From contig JAEUQU010000001.1 of NCBI GenBank assembly GCA_016789455.1, positions 97,710-149,920 of the forward strand: a DNA stretch of 52,211 nt, in the 5' to 3' direction. The position numbers and the translations under genes were made by a program. Positions within the stretch are counted from its first letter, which is position 1. Each line of letters opens with the position of its first letter. Below the pieces are notes generated by a model. That model did no database searches, had not been told where the DNA came from, and saw only the letters and a list, made by a program, of their open reading frames with translations. The DNA is from Candidatus Saccharibacteria bacterium. GTDB taxonomy: Bacteria > Patescibacteriota > Saccharimonadia > Saccharimonadales > Saccharimonadaceae. This document shows positions 23,908 to 32,510 of the stretch, piece by piece.

Positions 23908-25758
23908 CTAGTACAGCTTGGCAGCAGCAGGCAAATCTGCGCCCTTCAGGATAGTCTCCACCTCTTTACCGTCAATCGTTTCTTTTTTGATCAGTGCATG
24001 AGCAAGCTCATCGAGTTTCCTGGGGTTAGCCTTGATGACGGCTTCGGCACGCTTGGCGGCTTCGGTGATCAGGCCGGCGACCTCCTGGTCGATCAGGCGG
24101 GCGGTATCGTCACTGTATGGGCGCTCGTTCACCATGCGGTCAAACATCATGCCGCCGTTGTTCTCGTGGAATACCTGGTCGCGCAGTTCCTTGCCCATGC
24201 CCTGCTCAATTACCATGTCGCGGGCAATCTCGGTAGCTTTGCGCAGGTCACTGCCAGCGCCGGTGGTAATGCGCTCACTGCCATACTTGACCTTCTCGGC
24301 GATACGTCCGCCCAAGGCGCGGGCCAGTACGTCTTTGAATTCAATGATCGAGGTGTAGCTGCGATCCTCGGGAGGCAGGAACCAGGTGACACCACCGGTG
24401 CCGCCGCGCGGAATGATGGTGACCTTGTGGACTGGGTCGCTATCCGGCAATACGTGGCCGACAATGGCATGGCCGGCCTCATGATACGCAGTCAGTTCCT
24501 TCTCGGCGTCACTCATGATCTTGGTCTTGCGCTCCGGGCCGATAGCCACCTTCTCGAAGGCGTTGGTGACGTCTTCGTTGATAATGATCTTGCGGTTGTG
24601 GCGGGCGGCGATAATGGCAGCCTCGTTGGCGATGTTGGCCAGGTCGGCACCGCTGGAACCGGCCGTCTTGGCCGCCAGGGCATCGATGTCCACTGATTCA
24701 TCAACCGGCTTGTCCTTCATGTGGACCTTCAGGATGGCTTCACGGTCCTTCCGCTCTGGCAGGCCGATGGAAACACGGCGGTCAAAACGGCCGGGGCGCA
24801 GCAACGCGGGGTCAAGTACATCCATGCGGTTGGTAGCAGCCAGCACGATGACGTTGGTATCCTGCTCAAAACCGTCCATCTCCACCAGGATCTGGTTCAG
24901 GGTCTGCTCGCGTTCGTCGTGCCCACCTCCCATACCGGAACCGCGGCGGCGGCCGACGGCATCGATCTCATCGATGAAGATGATGCACGGCGCATTCTTC
25001 TTAGCCTTGGCAAACAGGTCGCGCACACGGCTGGCACCGACACCGACGAACATCTCGACGAATTCCGAACCGGAGATGCTGAAGAATGGCACGCCGGCCT
25101 CACCGGCCACGGCGCGGGCCAGCATGGTCTTACCGGTACCGGGAGGACCCACCAGCAGCACGCCCTTTGGAATTTTAGCGCCGACATCCTGGAACTTCTT
25201 AGGATGCTTGAGGAAGTCGACGACCTCGGTCAGGTCCTGCTTGGCTTCGCCGTTGCCGGCGATGTCGGCAAAGACCACCTTCTTCTTGTCATTGCCGTAT
25301 AGACGGGCGCGGCTCTTACCAAACCCAAGTGCCTGGTTGCTCTGGCCCTGGGCCTGGCGGAACATGAAGAAGAAGACACCAGCGATCAGCAGGGTAGCAA
25401 AGCCGATGGTGGCAAAGTTGAGAAGCACGGAGTTGTCGGTCGGCTCCTTGCCGACGTACTGGACCTTGGTGATGTCCAGACCCAGGTCGACCAGGTTGGT
25501 GTATGGTGGCACGACCGCCTTTTCGGTGGCCTCATTCTTGCCTTGCGGCGTAATCAGCAGGTTGTTCCCCTGCTGCTCGATAGTCTTGATATCGCCGCTG
25601 TTGGCGCGGGAGATGATGTCGCTCAGCGGCTTTTCCTGCAGGGAAGGACCCTGGAAGGCGGCCCAGATGGTCAGACCGATGACAACGATGACCGCCCAGA
25701 AGACGACGCCCTTTACGATTCCACTCATTCGATTGTTGCTCGGACGTTTGACTGCCAT
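23908..25758 (-). CDS. ftsH: ATP-dependent zinc metalloprotease FtsH
   Basis: 616 residues from the ATG at 25758. Two N-terminal TM helices (about 14-35 and about 117-138) flank the external domain. The AAA module has GPPGTGKT (Walker A), [15 protein letters not shown] (Walker B) and the SRH with [22 protein letters not shown]; the protease has HEAGH plus a downstream zinc ligand region. It degrades unfolded or short-lived membrane proteins. The in-frame TTG further upstream is unlikely; a GGAAGAGG SD precedes the chosen ATG. 43 bases separate it from murJ upstream of the lepA unit. Confidence 0.97.
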   Translation of the reverse strand: MAVKRPSNNRMSGIVKGVVFWAVIVVIGLTIWAAFQGPSLQEKPLSDIISRANSGDIKTIEQQGNNLLITPQGKNEATEKAVVPPYTNLVDLGLDITKVQYVGKEPTDNSVLLNFATIGFATLLIAGVFFFMFRQAQGQSNQALGFGKSRARLYGNDKKKVVFADIAGNGEAKQDLTEVVDFLKHPKKFQDVGAKIPKGVLLVGPPGTGKTMLARAVAGEAGVPFFSISGSEFVEMFVGVGASRVRDLFAKAKKNAPCIIFIDEIDAVGRRRGSGMGGGHDEREQTLNQILVEMDGFEQDTNVIVLAATNRMDVLDPALLRPGRFDRRVSIGLPERKDREAILKVHMKDKPVDESVDIDALAAKTAGSSGADLANIANEAAIIAARHNRKIIINEDVTNAFEKVAIGPERKTKIMSDAEKELTAYHEAGHAIVGHVLPDSDPVHKVTIIPRGGTGGVTWFLPPEDRSYTSIIEFKDVLARALGGRIAEKVKYGSERITTGAGSDLRKATEIARDMVIEQGMGKELRDQVFHENNGGMMFDRMVNERPYSDDTARLIDQEVAGLITEAAKRAEAVIKANPRKLDELAHALIKKETIDGKEVETILKGADLPAAAKLY

Positions 25759-25884
25759 ATCTGTATACCTCTTCCGTTTCTCGCTAATGATATTCAAGCG
25801 TTTCCTTGATAGGACACTGGCCGCCTTCCGGTCTGTTGCAGGCTAATCGACGGGTCAGTTTCTTGCTATATAGTACCAGCTTTA

Positions 25885-26778
25885 TCAGGCTGCCACAACC
25901 AATCCCTCCCTGTTGGCCCTGAGGAACTGCCGGCCGTTCAAGGAGAAGCGCTTACCAGTCGCAGCGGCGCGCCCAAAGGCCAGCGCCCGGGCCAGCTGCG
26001 GCCGTGTCTGCGGGGCGCCGGCCAGCTGCAGGAAGCGGCGCAGGCATTCGGCCGCCACCACATCGTCAAGCTCAAGAAAGCGGCGTGGCAACACCGTCAT
26101 GTCAGCAGGCACCAGCTCTGCCAGCAAAGCCTCGATCTCACGGCACACCGCCACCTGGTCCGCATGCAGCCGGGTCAGCTGCCTGGCCAGGTCCGGCTGC
26201 CGCCGCTCCAGTGCCGGCAACCGGCGGCGCAGCGTATTGCGCAGGTAGTCGTGACTGTGGTTCGTGCTATCCTCGCACCATTCCAGGCCATGCCGCATGG
26301 CATACTCGTACACTGCCGTCTTGCGCACTGATAGCAGTGGCCGCCACACACCCGGCCGGCTCCGCAGCGAACACAGACCGCGCCAACCGGTACCCCGCAC
26401 CAGGTTGATAGCGATGGTCTCCACCACATCATCAGCATGGTGAGCCGTGATGATACCATCAGCCCCATGCGCCGCCCCCACGCTTGCAAAAAAGGCATAG
26501 CGCGCCCGGCGGCCGGCCTCCTCGCTCAGATGTGACACGTCAGGCAGGTCGCGCTGCTCATACCGGGCCCCGTACCGCTGCGCCAGCCCGGCCACGAACC
26601 GCCCGTCCGCCGCGGCGTCGTCACGCAGACCATGGTTAATGTGTGCCACGATAAGCTGCGGGCCGCCAAGCTGCCGCCACAGCAGATCCAGCAGCACCAC
26701 CGAATCAACGCCGCCCGACACGCCGACCACATAGATACCTTGCTGCGGCACCAACCGTTTCTCATCTAATCCATCCAT
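25885..26778 (-). CDS. tilS: tRNA(Ile)-lysidine synthase TilS
   Basis: 297 residues from the ATG at 26778. The PP-loop VGVSGGVDSVVLLDLL is at residues 18-33, followed by AHINHGLRDDAAADGRFVAGLAQ, TAHHADDVVETIAINLVRGTGWRGLCSL and RNTLRRRLPAL, all TilS hallmarks. It converts C34 of tRNA-Ile2 (CAU anticodon) to lysidine so that AUA is read. The C-terminal region is short. It diverges from the histidine phosphatase gene by 34 bp. The longer upstream frame overlaps that gene and is rejected. Confidence 0.95.
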   Translation of the reverse strand: MDGLDEKRLVPQQGIYVVGVSGGVDSVVLLDLLWRQLGGPQLIVAHINHGLRDDAAADGRFVAGLAQRYGARYEQRDLPDVSHLSEEAGRRARYAFFASVGAAHGADGIITAHHADDVVETIAINLVRGTGWRGLCSLRSRPGVWRPLLSVRKTAVYEYAMRHGLEWCEDSTNHSHDYLRNTLRRRLPALERRQPDLARQLTRLHADQVAVCREIEALLAELVPADMTVLPRRFLELDDVVAAECLRRFLQLAGAPQTRPQLARALAFGRAAATGKRFSLNGRQFLRANREGLVVAA

Positions 26779-26812
26779 AAAATACTGCCAACTACTATAC
26801 AATAGAGGAATA

Positions 26813-27373
26813 ATGAACATGTACGTCATCCGGCATGGCCAAAGCGTGGCCAATGCCGAACGGGTCATCGCCGGGCAGCACGAAAGCCCTTTGAGTGAGC
26901 TGGGTGTCGTCGAGGCGCAGCGCGCCGGACAGCAAGCCCAGGCCTATCACTTCGATGCCATCATCAGCTCGCCGATGGGCCGCGCCGTCCAGACCGCCAC
27001 CATCATCGCCGAGACAATCGGCCATCCGGCAGAATCAATCATCGTCATGGAAGAGCTGCGCGAGCGTTTTCTTGGCGACATTGAGACCAAACACTACGAC
27101 GAGACCATCTACGGCAACGGCAACGCCGAACTGGCCGAAGACGTCCCCAATATCGAGCCGCTGGCCCACCTGGCCGAACGGCTGCACACCGCCCTGGAGC
27201 GCATACTGGAGCTGCCGGCACAGAACGTGCTGATCGTCTGTCATAACGGCACCGGCCGCATGCTGCAGCTGCTGGTGCGCGGCGGCAATCTGGCAGATTT
27301 TTACGAGCAGCCGCGCATGGAGAATGCCACCATCTACCCCCTTGCTGCCATCGGTGCGCCCGTCAGCGAATAA
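26813..27373 (+). CDS. Histidine phosphatase (phosphoglycerate mutase-like)
   Basis: 186 residues. IRHGQSVANAERVIAGQHESPLSELG (His nucleophile in RHG), SSPMGRAVQTA, E in MEELRERFLGDIETK, and the second His in VCHNGTGRML define the histidine phosphatase superfamily. It is shorter than glycolytic GpmA (about 230-250), so a phosphatase acting on a small phosphomonoester is as likely as mutase activity. A GAGGA SD lies close to the first ATG; a second ATG two codons later (26819) has better spacing. Confidence 0.88.
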   Translation: MNMYVIRHGQSVANAERVIAGQHESPLSELGVVEAQRAGQQAQAYHFDAIISSPMGRAVQTATIIAETIGHPAESIIVMEELRERFLGDIETKHYDETIYGNGNAELAEDVPNIEPLAHLAERLHTALERILELPAQNVLIVCHNGTGRMLQLLVRGGNLADFYEQPRMENATIYPLAAIGAPVSE

Positions 27374-27441
27374 ATTCATGTACACCAAGCAATGAATGTT
27401 GTATAGTAGGCAAGTTAGTGTTCCGACGAGAAGGTGATTCC

Positions 27442-27831
27442 GTGTCCGCCCCTACCCATATCCGCCGTATCGGTCCCCGGGAGCAACGCCAACGAGAACT
27501 CGAAGACCTCCATCGGGCGTACGCCGCCTGTGCAGAGAACGTGTTGCAACGCGTTGCCGCCTGGATCCGCGCCCAGGACAAGCCGGCCATGCTCGTGCAG
27601 TGCCCCAGCCCACAGGACTGGCGCGCCGCATCACGCAACCACGGACGGCACCCCGCCCCACCGGGCAGGCGCGTCCTGCTGCCGATGCCGGAGGCTGCGC
27701 GCACCGCCGCCTACTTCCTCTGGCCGGTCAACCACCACACCATGACGCCCGAAGGCGCGCTGAAAGCCGTTTTCGAGCAGGCCAAGCGCCGCGTTGTCAG
27801 AGTGGGCTTTCCCGCCCGCGCCGCCGGTTGA
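27442..27831 (+). CDS. Orphan GC-rich small protein, unrecognised
   Basis: 129 residues from a GTG at 27442 with an AGAAGG SD 7 nt upstream. The N-terminal half is a charged helix (RRIGPREQRQRELEDLHRAYAACAENVLQRVAAWIRAQ); the C-terminal half is Pro/Arg/Ala-rich with PWPVNHHTMTPEGALKAVFEQAKRR-like text (LWPVNHHTM). There is no known domain. Codons are strongly C/G-ended. It has a -10 TATAGT about 20 nt upstream of the leader and a 17 bp terminator hairpin just after the stop. It is one of four isolated units of this style. Confidence 0.6.
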   Translation: MSAPTHIRRIGPREQRQRELEDLHRAYAACAENVLQRVAAWIRAQDKPAMLVQCPSPQDWRAASRNHGRHPAPPGRRVLLPMPEAARTAAYFLWPVNHHTMTPEGALKAVFEQAKRRVVRVGFPARAAG

Positions 27832-27855
27832 CAGCTGCAAGCACACTAGCACTCC

Positions 27856-27904
27856 CCCCGGACCGATGCAGAGCAGGGATCTGCATCGGTCCGGGGTTTC
27901 CCGT
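27856..27904 (+). terminator. Very strong hairpin terminator
   Basis: A perfect 17 bp stem (27856-27872 with 27880-27896) with a 7 nt loop, followed by TTTCCCGTTT. It ends the orphan gene at 27442 and may also stop the convergent exonuclease gene. Confidence 0.85.
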
Positions 27905-27926
27905 TTCCGACATCTTTCGGCCGCTC

Positions 27927-29339
27927 TCAGGCTGTACCCTGCCCGCCGTACGGCATGATACTCACCTTCTCCGGCTGCCGCAGCACGAAACTGCGCAGAA
28001 TCTTGTACGTATCCATATCAAACAGCCTCTTGACCGATTCGATCACCGGCCCGCCCTTGCCAAAGCTCACCCGCCCGATGACACACCACTGATCCACCAG
28101 TATGCCCGTTACCGCCGGCTTCTCGCCGTTCTCAGAAATAATCACCGCGCTCTCAAACGGCCAGCCCTCCAGCTTGCTGCGCGCCACCGCATCATCGACC
28201 CGGGCGTTATAGCGCTCCGGCTCTTCCTTCCGTACGCAGGCGCCGTTACAGCGTCCAAGATGATAGTTGAAACAGGCGCCTTTCCCCTTTTCAAGTCCCA
28301 ACAATTTCGAGCATAGGCCGTACGTCTTCTGATGCCGCAGCAGCGCTTCTTTGGCCTTCATCCGGTTGGCATACACGCCATAGACGTTCGAAAAATCCTC
28401 CATCTCCGCCAGATTGACCGTCGTCGGCCCGATGGCTACATACCCTTCCGGCGTCATCGATTTCTCCAGTATCACCTGCTGCCGCGACCGCCGCAGCTTC
28501 TGGTTATACAGTGGCAGCATCTCCTTCACCATCTGCGACTCCAGCAGCAAAGCCTCCATCTCCCCGGCCGTCTTGACCACCCGCAGCCCATGCGCTTGCT
28601 GCGAAATCTTCATCTCCTTGGTCACCTTGGTACTGTCCGAAAAGTGCGATTTCACCCGCTCCCGCAGCTTAATGCTCTTGCCGATATAAATCGGCTGTCC
28701 CGCCTCATCCTCAAAGATGTACACGCCCGGGGAGTTATCGAGGCTCTCCACCCGGGCCGCGTCTAAATTTGGCGGCAACGTCTGGGTCTTCATCTGTTTT
28801 TTGACGGCCTCGGCAAAGAGTTCAGGCCCGTGCTCGGTGTGGGCCAGCTGGCAGAATTCCCACAGCACCTTGGCGTCGTCATACGCCCGGTGCCGCGCCG
28901 CCACCTGCAGCTGGTGCCGCCGGATGATATTCTCCAGGCTATGGCTTTTTTCGCCGGCATACAACGCCCGCGACAGCCGCACCGTGCAGAGCAGCCGCGG
29001 ATTGAAACGATCACCGCACAGCTCCAGCTGATGTTTGACGAACGACAGATCAAAACGCACATTATGGGCCGCAAAAACAGACCCGCTCATGATGGCGCGC
29101 AGCTCGCCGGCAATATCCTCGAAGGCCGGCGCATCCGCCACATCCTCCGTCCTGATCCCCGTGATATTGGTGATGAAATACGGCACCGCCGTCCCCGGAT
29201 TCACTAAAGAATGGAACTCTTCCACCACCCGGTCATCCTCAACCCGAAAAGCCGCCACCTCCAGTATCGAACTGTTGCGATGACTCCCTCCCGTGGTCTC
29301 GATGTCGATGAAAGTAATCGGTTGCGAGAAAATACTCAT
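27927..29339 (-). CDS. DEDDh exonuclease fused to UvrC-like GIY-YIG nuclease
   Basis: 470 residues. Residues 1-165 are a DnaQ/epsilon-type exonuclease: FIDIETTG (Exo I), HNVRFDLSF (Exo II), HRAYDDAKVL (Exo III). Residues about 200-285 are a GIY-YIG domain like UvrC/Cho: SPGVYIFEDEAGQPIYIGKSIKLRERVKSHF. A small Cys-bearing module (CFNYHLGRCNGAC) follows, as in UvrC. The fusion is known in Actinobacteria and others and is presumed to act in DNA repair. Its promoter is leaderless or nearly so (-10 TAAAAT, 8 nt before the ATG). Confidence 0.9.
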   Translation of the reverse strand: MSIFSQPITFIDIETTGGSHRNSSILEVAAFRVEDDRVVEEFHSLVNPGTAVPYFITNITGIRTEDVADAPAFEDIAGELRAIMSGSVFAAHNVRFDLSFVKHQLELCGDRFNPRLLCTVRLSRALYAGEKSHSLENIIRRHQLQVAARHRAYDDAKVLWEFCQLAHTEHGPELFAEAVKKQMKTQTLPPNLDAARVESLDNSPGVYIFEDEAGQPIYIGKSIKLRERVKSHFSDSTKVTKEMKISQQAHGLRVVKTAGEMEALLLESQMVKEMLPLYNQKLRRSRQQVILEKSMTPEGYVAIGPTTVNLAEMEDFSNVYGVYANRMKAKEALLRHQKTYGLCSKLLGLEKGKGACFNYHLGRCNGACVRKEEPERYNARVDDAVARSKLEGWPFESAVIISENGEKPAVTGILVDQWCVIGRVSFGKGGPVIESVKRLFDMDTYKILRSFVLRQPEKVSIMPYGGQGTA

Positions 29340-29347
29340 GTACCCAT

Positions 29348-29376
29348 ATTTTACCGCTTATGTTAGGAATTGGCAA
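29348..29376 (-). promoter_or_regulatory. Promoter of the exonuclease/UvrC-like gene
   Basis: -35 TTGCCA (29371-29376), a 17 bp spacer and -10 TAAAAT (29348-29353), 8 nt before the ATG at 29339. Confidence 0.7.
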
Positions 29377-29410
29377 AAATGTGGCATAACCGCTGACGTG
29401 GCAGTACATA

Positions 29411-29440
29411 AGCAAAACACCCGCCAGATCGACGGGTGTT
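29411..29440 (-). terminator. Terminator of the DEAD-box helicase gene
   Basis: An 8 bp stem AACACCCG/CGGGTGTT (29416-29423 with 29433-29440), then TTGCTT on the minus strand. It lies 27 bases past the helicase stop. Confidence 0.75.
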
Positions 29441-29466
29441 GCTGCTGAGACCGGAATGACCGGACC

Positions 29467-30708
29467 CTAGGCGCCGTGTTTCTTCACGAAGGTCAGCGCG
29501 TAGCCCTTGCGGCCGGCGCGACCGGCGCGTCCCACGCGGTGCGTGTAATCATCGTAGTTGTTAGGAATCGAGTAGTTGATGACGTGCGTGATGTCACTGA
29601 CATCGATGCCGCGGGCAGCCACGTCAGTTGCCACCAGCGTATCAACTTTATTGTCCTTGAAGGCATCGAGGGCACGCTGGCGCTGGCCCTGGCTCTTGCC
29701 GCCGTGGATGGCTTCGGTCTTGAAACCGCGCTGGTTGAGGGCCTTGCTCAGGCGCTCGGCGCCATACTTGGTTTCGTGGAAGATCAGCGTCTTGACGACG
29801 TTTTCGTCAATCAGCACATCGTGCAGCTTGTCGAGCTTCTCGTCGTCGGCGCCATAGTGGATGACGTCCTGGTCGACGTTGTCGCTGGTGTGGCCGGTCT
29901 TAACTGAGACGGTGACATGACCAGGCATGAAGGTGGAGATAAGGCTCTCAACCTTGGGATCCATGGTGGCCGAGAAGAACAGTGATTGCTTCTCTTCGGC
30001 CGTCTCACCCAGCAAAAAGCGGATGTCGTTGATGAAGCCCATATCAACCATGCGATCTACCTCGTCAAGCACGACGATGTTGTAGATGGACAGGTCGATG
30101 GTGCCCTGCTGGACGTGGTCCTTCAGGCGGCCAGGCGTGCCGATGATGACATTAGGATTGCCGCGCAGTTCGCGGATCTGCTTGCCCATGGCGGTACCGC
30201 CGATGACCAGCGCACCGAACAGGCCGCTGCCGCGGGCAAAGGCGCGCAGCTCTTCTTCGATCTGTGCAGCCAGCTCGCGGGTCGGTGCCATGATGAGCGC
30301 CCGGCGCGATTTGTCAGCCATAATGGCGTTCAGCAGCGGGATGGCAAAGGCAGCCGTCTTACCGGTGCCGGTGTTGGCGATGCCAAGCACGTCCTTGCCT
30401 TCCAAAGCGTGGGGAATCGCCTGGTCCTGGATTGGGGATGGTGCAGTGAATCCCTTGGCGGCGATGTTGCGCTTCAGCAGGTCGTTGATGACAAAGTCGT
30501 TGAAGGTGTGGGTCGGTTCGTAAGCCGCTACTTCGACGTGTTGGGCCGCCTTGACGAAGCGGGCCGGGTCAAGCTGCTGCTTGGCCAGGTTCTTCTTGCG
30601 GCCGCCGCCAAAGCCGCTGCCGGCACGACGGCCGCCAAAAGCCGAGCTACGGCCGTTCTGGAAACTTGCGGCACGCCGGGGGCGTGACGAATGATATGTT
30701 TGAGGCAT
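29467..30708 (-). CDS. DEAD-box RNA helicase
   Basis: 413 residues. After a basic Arg/Gly/Ser-rich N-terminus (1-50) come the Q motif (FTAPSPIQDQAIP), motif I ANTGTGKT, Ia PTRELA, Ib TPGRL, motif II as DEVD (a DEAD variant), III SAT, IV-VI ending ARGIDVSDITHVINYSIPNNYDDYTHRVGRAGRAG. It lacks the usual long C-terminal extension. It unwinds RNA in ribosome assembly or decay. The mRNA leader is about 92 nt, unlike most genes here, suggesting regulation in the 5'UTR. Confidence 0.95.
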   Translation of the reverse strand: MPQTYHSSRPRRAASFQNGRSSAFGGRRAGSGFGGGRKKNLAKQQLDPARFVKAAQHVEVAAYEPTHTFNDFVINDLLKRNIAAKGFTAPSPIQDQAIPHALEGKDVLGIANTGTGKTAAFAIPLLNAIMADKSRRALIMAPTRELAAQIEEELRAFARGSGLFGALVIGGTAMGKQIRELRGNPNVIIGTPGRLKDHVQQGTIDLSIYNIVVLDEVDRMVDMGFINDIRFLLGETAEEKQSLFFSATMDPKVESLISTFMPGHVTVSVKTGHTSDNVDQDVIHYGADDEKLDKLHDVLIDENVVKTLIFHETKYGAERLSKALNQRGFKTEAIHGGKSQGQRQRALDAFKDNKVDTLVATDVAARGIDVSDITHVINYSIPNNYDDYTHRVGRAGRAGRKGYALTFVKKHGA

Positions 30709-30806
30709 AAAAAATGAATCCTTTTCTTCGTGATTAGTGATGCCGATTGTTCAATGAACATCAGGCGACACTGCACGAAAGCCGGATTCATCAAAACAAT
30801 ACTTCC

Positions 30807-30835
30807 ATTGTAGCATAAAATACATATTTGGTCAA
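30807..30835 (-). promoter_or_regulatory. DEAD-box helicase promoter with long leader
   Basis: -35 TTGACC (30830-30835), a 17 bp spacer and -10 TACAAT (30807-30812). Transcription should start near 30800, leaving about 92 nt before the ATG at 30708, with a short TGTTCA-T-TGAACA hairpin in the leader. Confidence 0.8.
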
Positions 30836-30864
30836 TACGTTGGCACCGAACAGGGGAAATCGTG

Positions 30865-30908
30865 CCGGACGGCACCTGCACTAGGGAGCAAGAGCAGGTG
30901 CCGTCCGG
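30865..30908 (-). terminator. Strong hairpin after an orphan gene
   Basis: A perfect 15 bp GC-rich stem (30865-30879 with 30894-30908) and 14 nt loop, 15 bases after the stop at 30924. There is only a weak T-run (GATTTCC) on the minus side. Confidence 0.7.
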
Positions 30909-30923
30909 AGAGGACGAAGTGCG

Positions 30924-31211
30924 TCAGTTGACTGGCGCCGATGCCGCACCAAGCGGCTGTTCGTCCGTGGTGACGCCAGGAGCGGCGACCCGATGGGCCG
31001 TCCGTTCTTCTTCCCTGATGCGCGCTGCCTGCGCCAGAATCCCCGGCAGGGCCTCCGCCAGCAGCCGGAGCGCCGGCCAGTTGCGGATCAGCGCCCGGAG
31101 CGAGTTGGCCCCGATGCCGACCTGGCCCAGATGGGTGAGCAGTCGGAACAGCTCGGCGGCCGACATGGTTATCGGCCGGTTCTCGGCCGTGACATTGCTG
31201 CGCGCAGACAT
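30924..31211 (-). CDS. Orphan GC-rich small helical protein
   Basis: 95 residues from the ATG at 31211, which has a perfect AAAGGAG SD 6 nt upstream. It looks all-helical: MSAAELFRLLTHLGQVGIGANSLRALIRNWPALRLLAEALPGILAQAARIREEE. There is no known domain. A promoter (TTGGCA, 17 bp, TACTAT) and a 15 bp terminator hairpin make it a single-gene unit. Codons are GC-rich like the other three orphans. Confidence 0.62.
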   Translation of the reverse strand: MSARSNVTAENRPITMSAAELFRLLTHLGQVGIGANSLRALIRNWPALRLLAEALPGILAQAARIREEERTAHRVAAPGVTTDEQPLGAASAPVN

Positions 31212-31268
31212 GCAGGACTCCTTTGGAATCGTCACCGGCTCCGTCCTTGTGTCGGGCGGAGTTGCCCT

Positions 31269-31297
31269 ATAGTAAACGAAGTTCGCGGTCTTGCCAA
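31269..31297 (-). promoter_or_regulatory. Promoter of the small helical protein gene
   Basis: -35 TTGGCA (31292-31297), a 17 bp spacer and -10 TACTAT (31269-31274); leader about 50 nt. Confidence 0.75.
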
Positions 31298-31307
31298 CAT
31301 GTATCCG

Positions 31308-32429
31308 TCATAGCCTGGGAGATTGCTTCCACAGCCGGGCGTATTCGGCGGCGCCGGCGGGATTGACGCCCGCGGGATAAATGATGAATCCCGGTGCCAT
31401 CAGGTTGAAATACGTCTCGTAGGCCAGGTCGCTGGCGTGTTCGGCAAAGAAACCGTACATCGCTTGCATGAAGTACGGATTGTCAGTACCGCCGCCCGTG
31501 CCGTTATTAAGCCCCCACTCCGGCACCGAAAACTTTTTACCATGGGCCTTGGCAAAGGCCAGCCAAGCGCCAAGGCCGCGGGGGCCGCCGTTCTGCTGGC
31601 TCATGAAATCGGCATCCCAGGCGGCTTTATCGGGGTAGGCCGGCCAGTTATCGTAAAAATCGACGCCGATAATGTCGACGACGTCGTCGCCAGGGTAGGC
31701 TTCGGCCACGGAGCGCGCCATCTTGCTCTCCTTGTTCATATTCCAGTCAATCCTGACGCCGGGGGCCGTGGAGCGGATGGCTGCCACCTGGCGCCGGAAG
31801 CAGGCCTTATAATTCTCGACGTCGTCGCGGATGGACCAGGCGTACCAATCGCCGTTGGCTTCCCAGCCGAGGCGGATGATGGCGTTGCCGCGGTTGATCC
31901 TGGTGAGGTTGGTGCCGTACGTCTTGAAGTATTGATCATAAGCGCCAGTGGCACATTGGGCGAAACTGGCGGTTTCCTGCTCTGGTAGCATGGCCGCACC
32001 GATCCAGATCTGCTCGTATCCGGCCAGTGCGCTGACCGCGCCGTAGATATCGGGGTTGCTGATGATGGCCCAGGTCTCACGGTTAGGCCAGGTACCGGAG
32101 TTATCGAGCAGGCGGCCGCGCCAGGTGGCGAAATCGGCCAGCGCTTCTGAGGTGGCGCCGGATGACCAGGCACCCTGTGCCGTCGGTGGTGGCTGCACAG
32201 CCGGATCGCCGAAGGACAAGGCGGCACTTCCGGAAGCGGCAGCATCAGCAACCACCCGTGCACCGACCGATGGCGGCCCGCCCGCTTCAGCCTCCCGCGC
32301 AACCGTCGCACCGGCCGCCTGCGTCACTGCATACGAAAAGGCGGCGAAGGCAACGATCAGGCTGACACTGATAGCGTTGTAGGCGTGATGCCGCGAGGCG
32401 GAGCCGCGTTTTGAAAGGGATGGTTCCAT
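31308..32429 (-). CDS. Secreted GH26-like glycoside hydrolase
   Basis: 373 residues. A signal anchor at about 20-42 is followed by REAEAG...ASGSAALSFGD (about 45-75), the same kind of segment as in the gene at 349. The catalytic part resembles GH26 (beta-mannanase clan GH-A): RLGWEANGDWYAW (E190, candidate acid/base; GH26 usually has HEMNG) and SVPEWGL (E304, candidate nucleophile). The His before the catalytic Glu is Trp here. It probably cleaves beta-linked polysaccharide outside the cell. It lies downstream of a glycosyltransferase in the same direction. Confidence 0.8.
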   Translation of the reverse strand: MEPSLSKRGSASRHHAYNAISVSLIVAFAAFSYAVTQAAGATVAREAEAGGPPSVGARVVADAAASGSAALSFGDPAVQPPPTAQGAWSSGATSEALADFATWRGRLLDNSGTWPNRETWAIISNPDIYGAVSALAGYEQIWIGAAMLPEQETASFAQCATGAYDQYFKTYGTNLTRINRGNAIIRLGWEANGDWYAWSIRDDVENYKACFRRQVAAIRSTAPGVRIDWNMNKESKMARSVAEAYPGDDVVDIIGVDFYDNWPAYPDKAAWDADFMSQQNGGPRGLGAWLAFAKAHGKKFSVPEWGLNNGTGGGTDNPYFMQAMYGFFAEHASDLAYETYFNLMAPGFIIYPAGVNPAGAAEYARLWKQSPRL

Positions 32430-32455
32430 GACGGATTGTTTGTTTCACACTGAAA

Positions 32456-32477
32456 GCTATGCTTATTTAAGCATAGC
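32456..32477. terminator. Perfect 10 bp inverted repeat between glycosyltransferase and GH26-like genes
   Basis: GCTATGCTTA-TT-TAAGCATAGC. On the minus strand it is followed by TTTCAG, so it may end the glycosyltransferase mRNA, but it could also be an operator for the GH26-like gene 27 bases downstream. Confidence 0.5.
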
Positions 32478-32510
32478 CCTTGTGAAATGTATATCGTCCG
32501 CCCATGCAGA

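Noticed and set aside
24515-25846. 443-codon open frame opposite ftsH
   Set aside because: It is Ser/Arg/Pro-rich with no recognisable motif, and FtsH is complete on the other strand.
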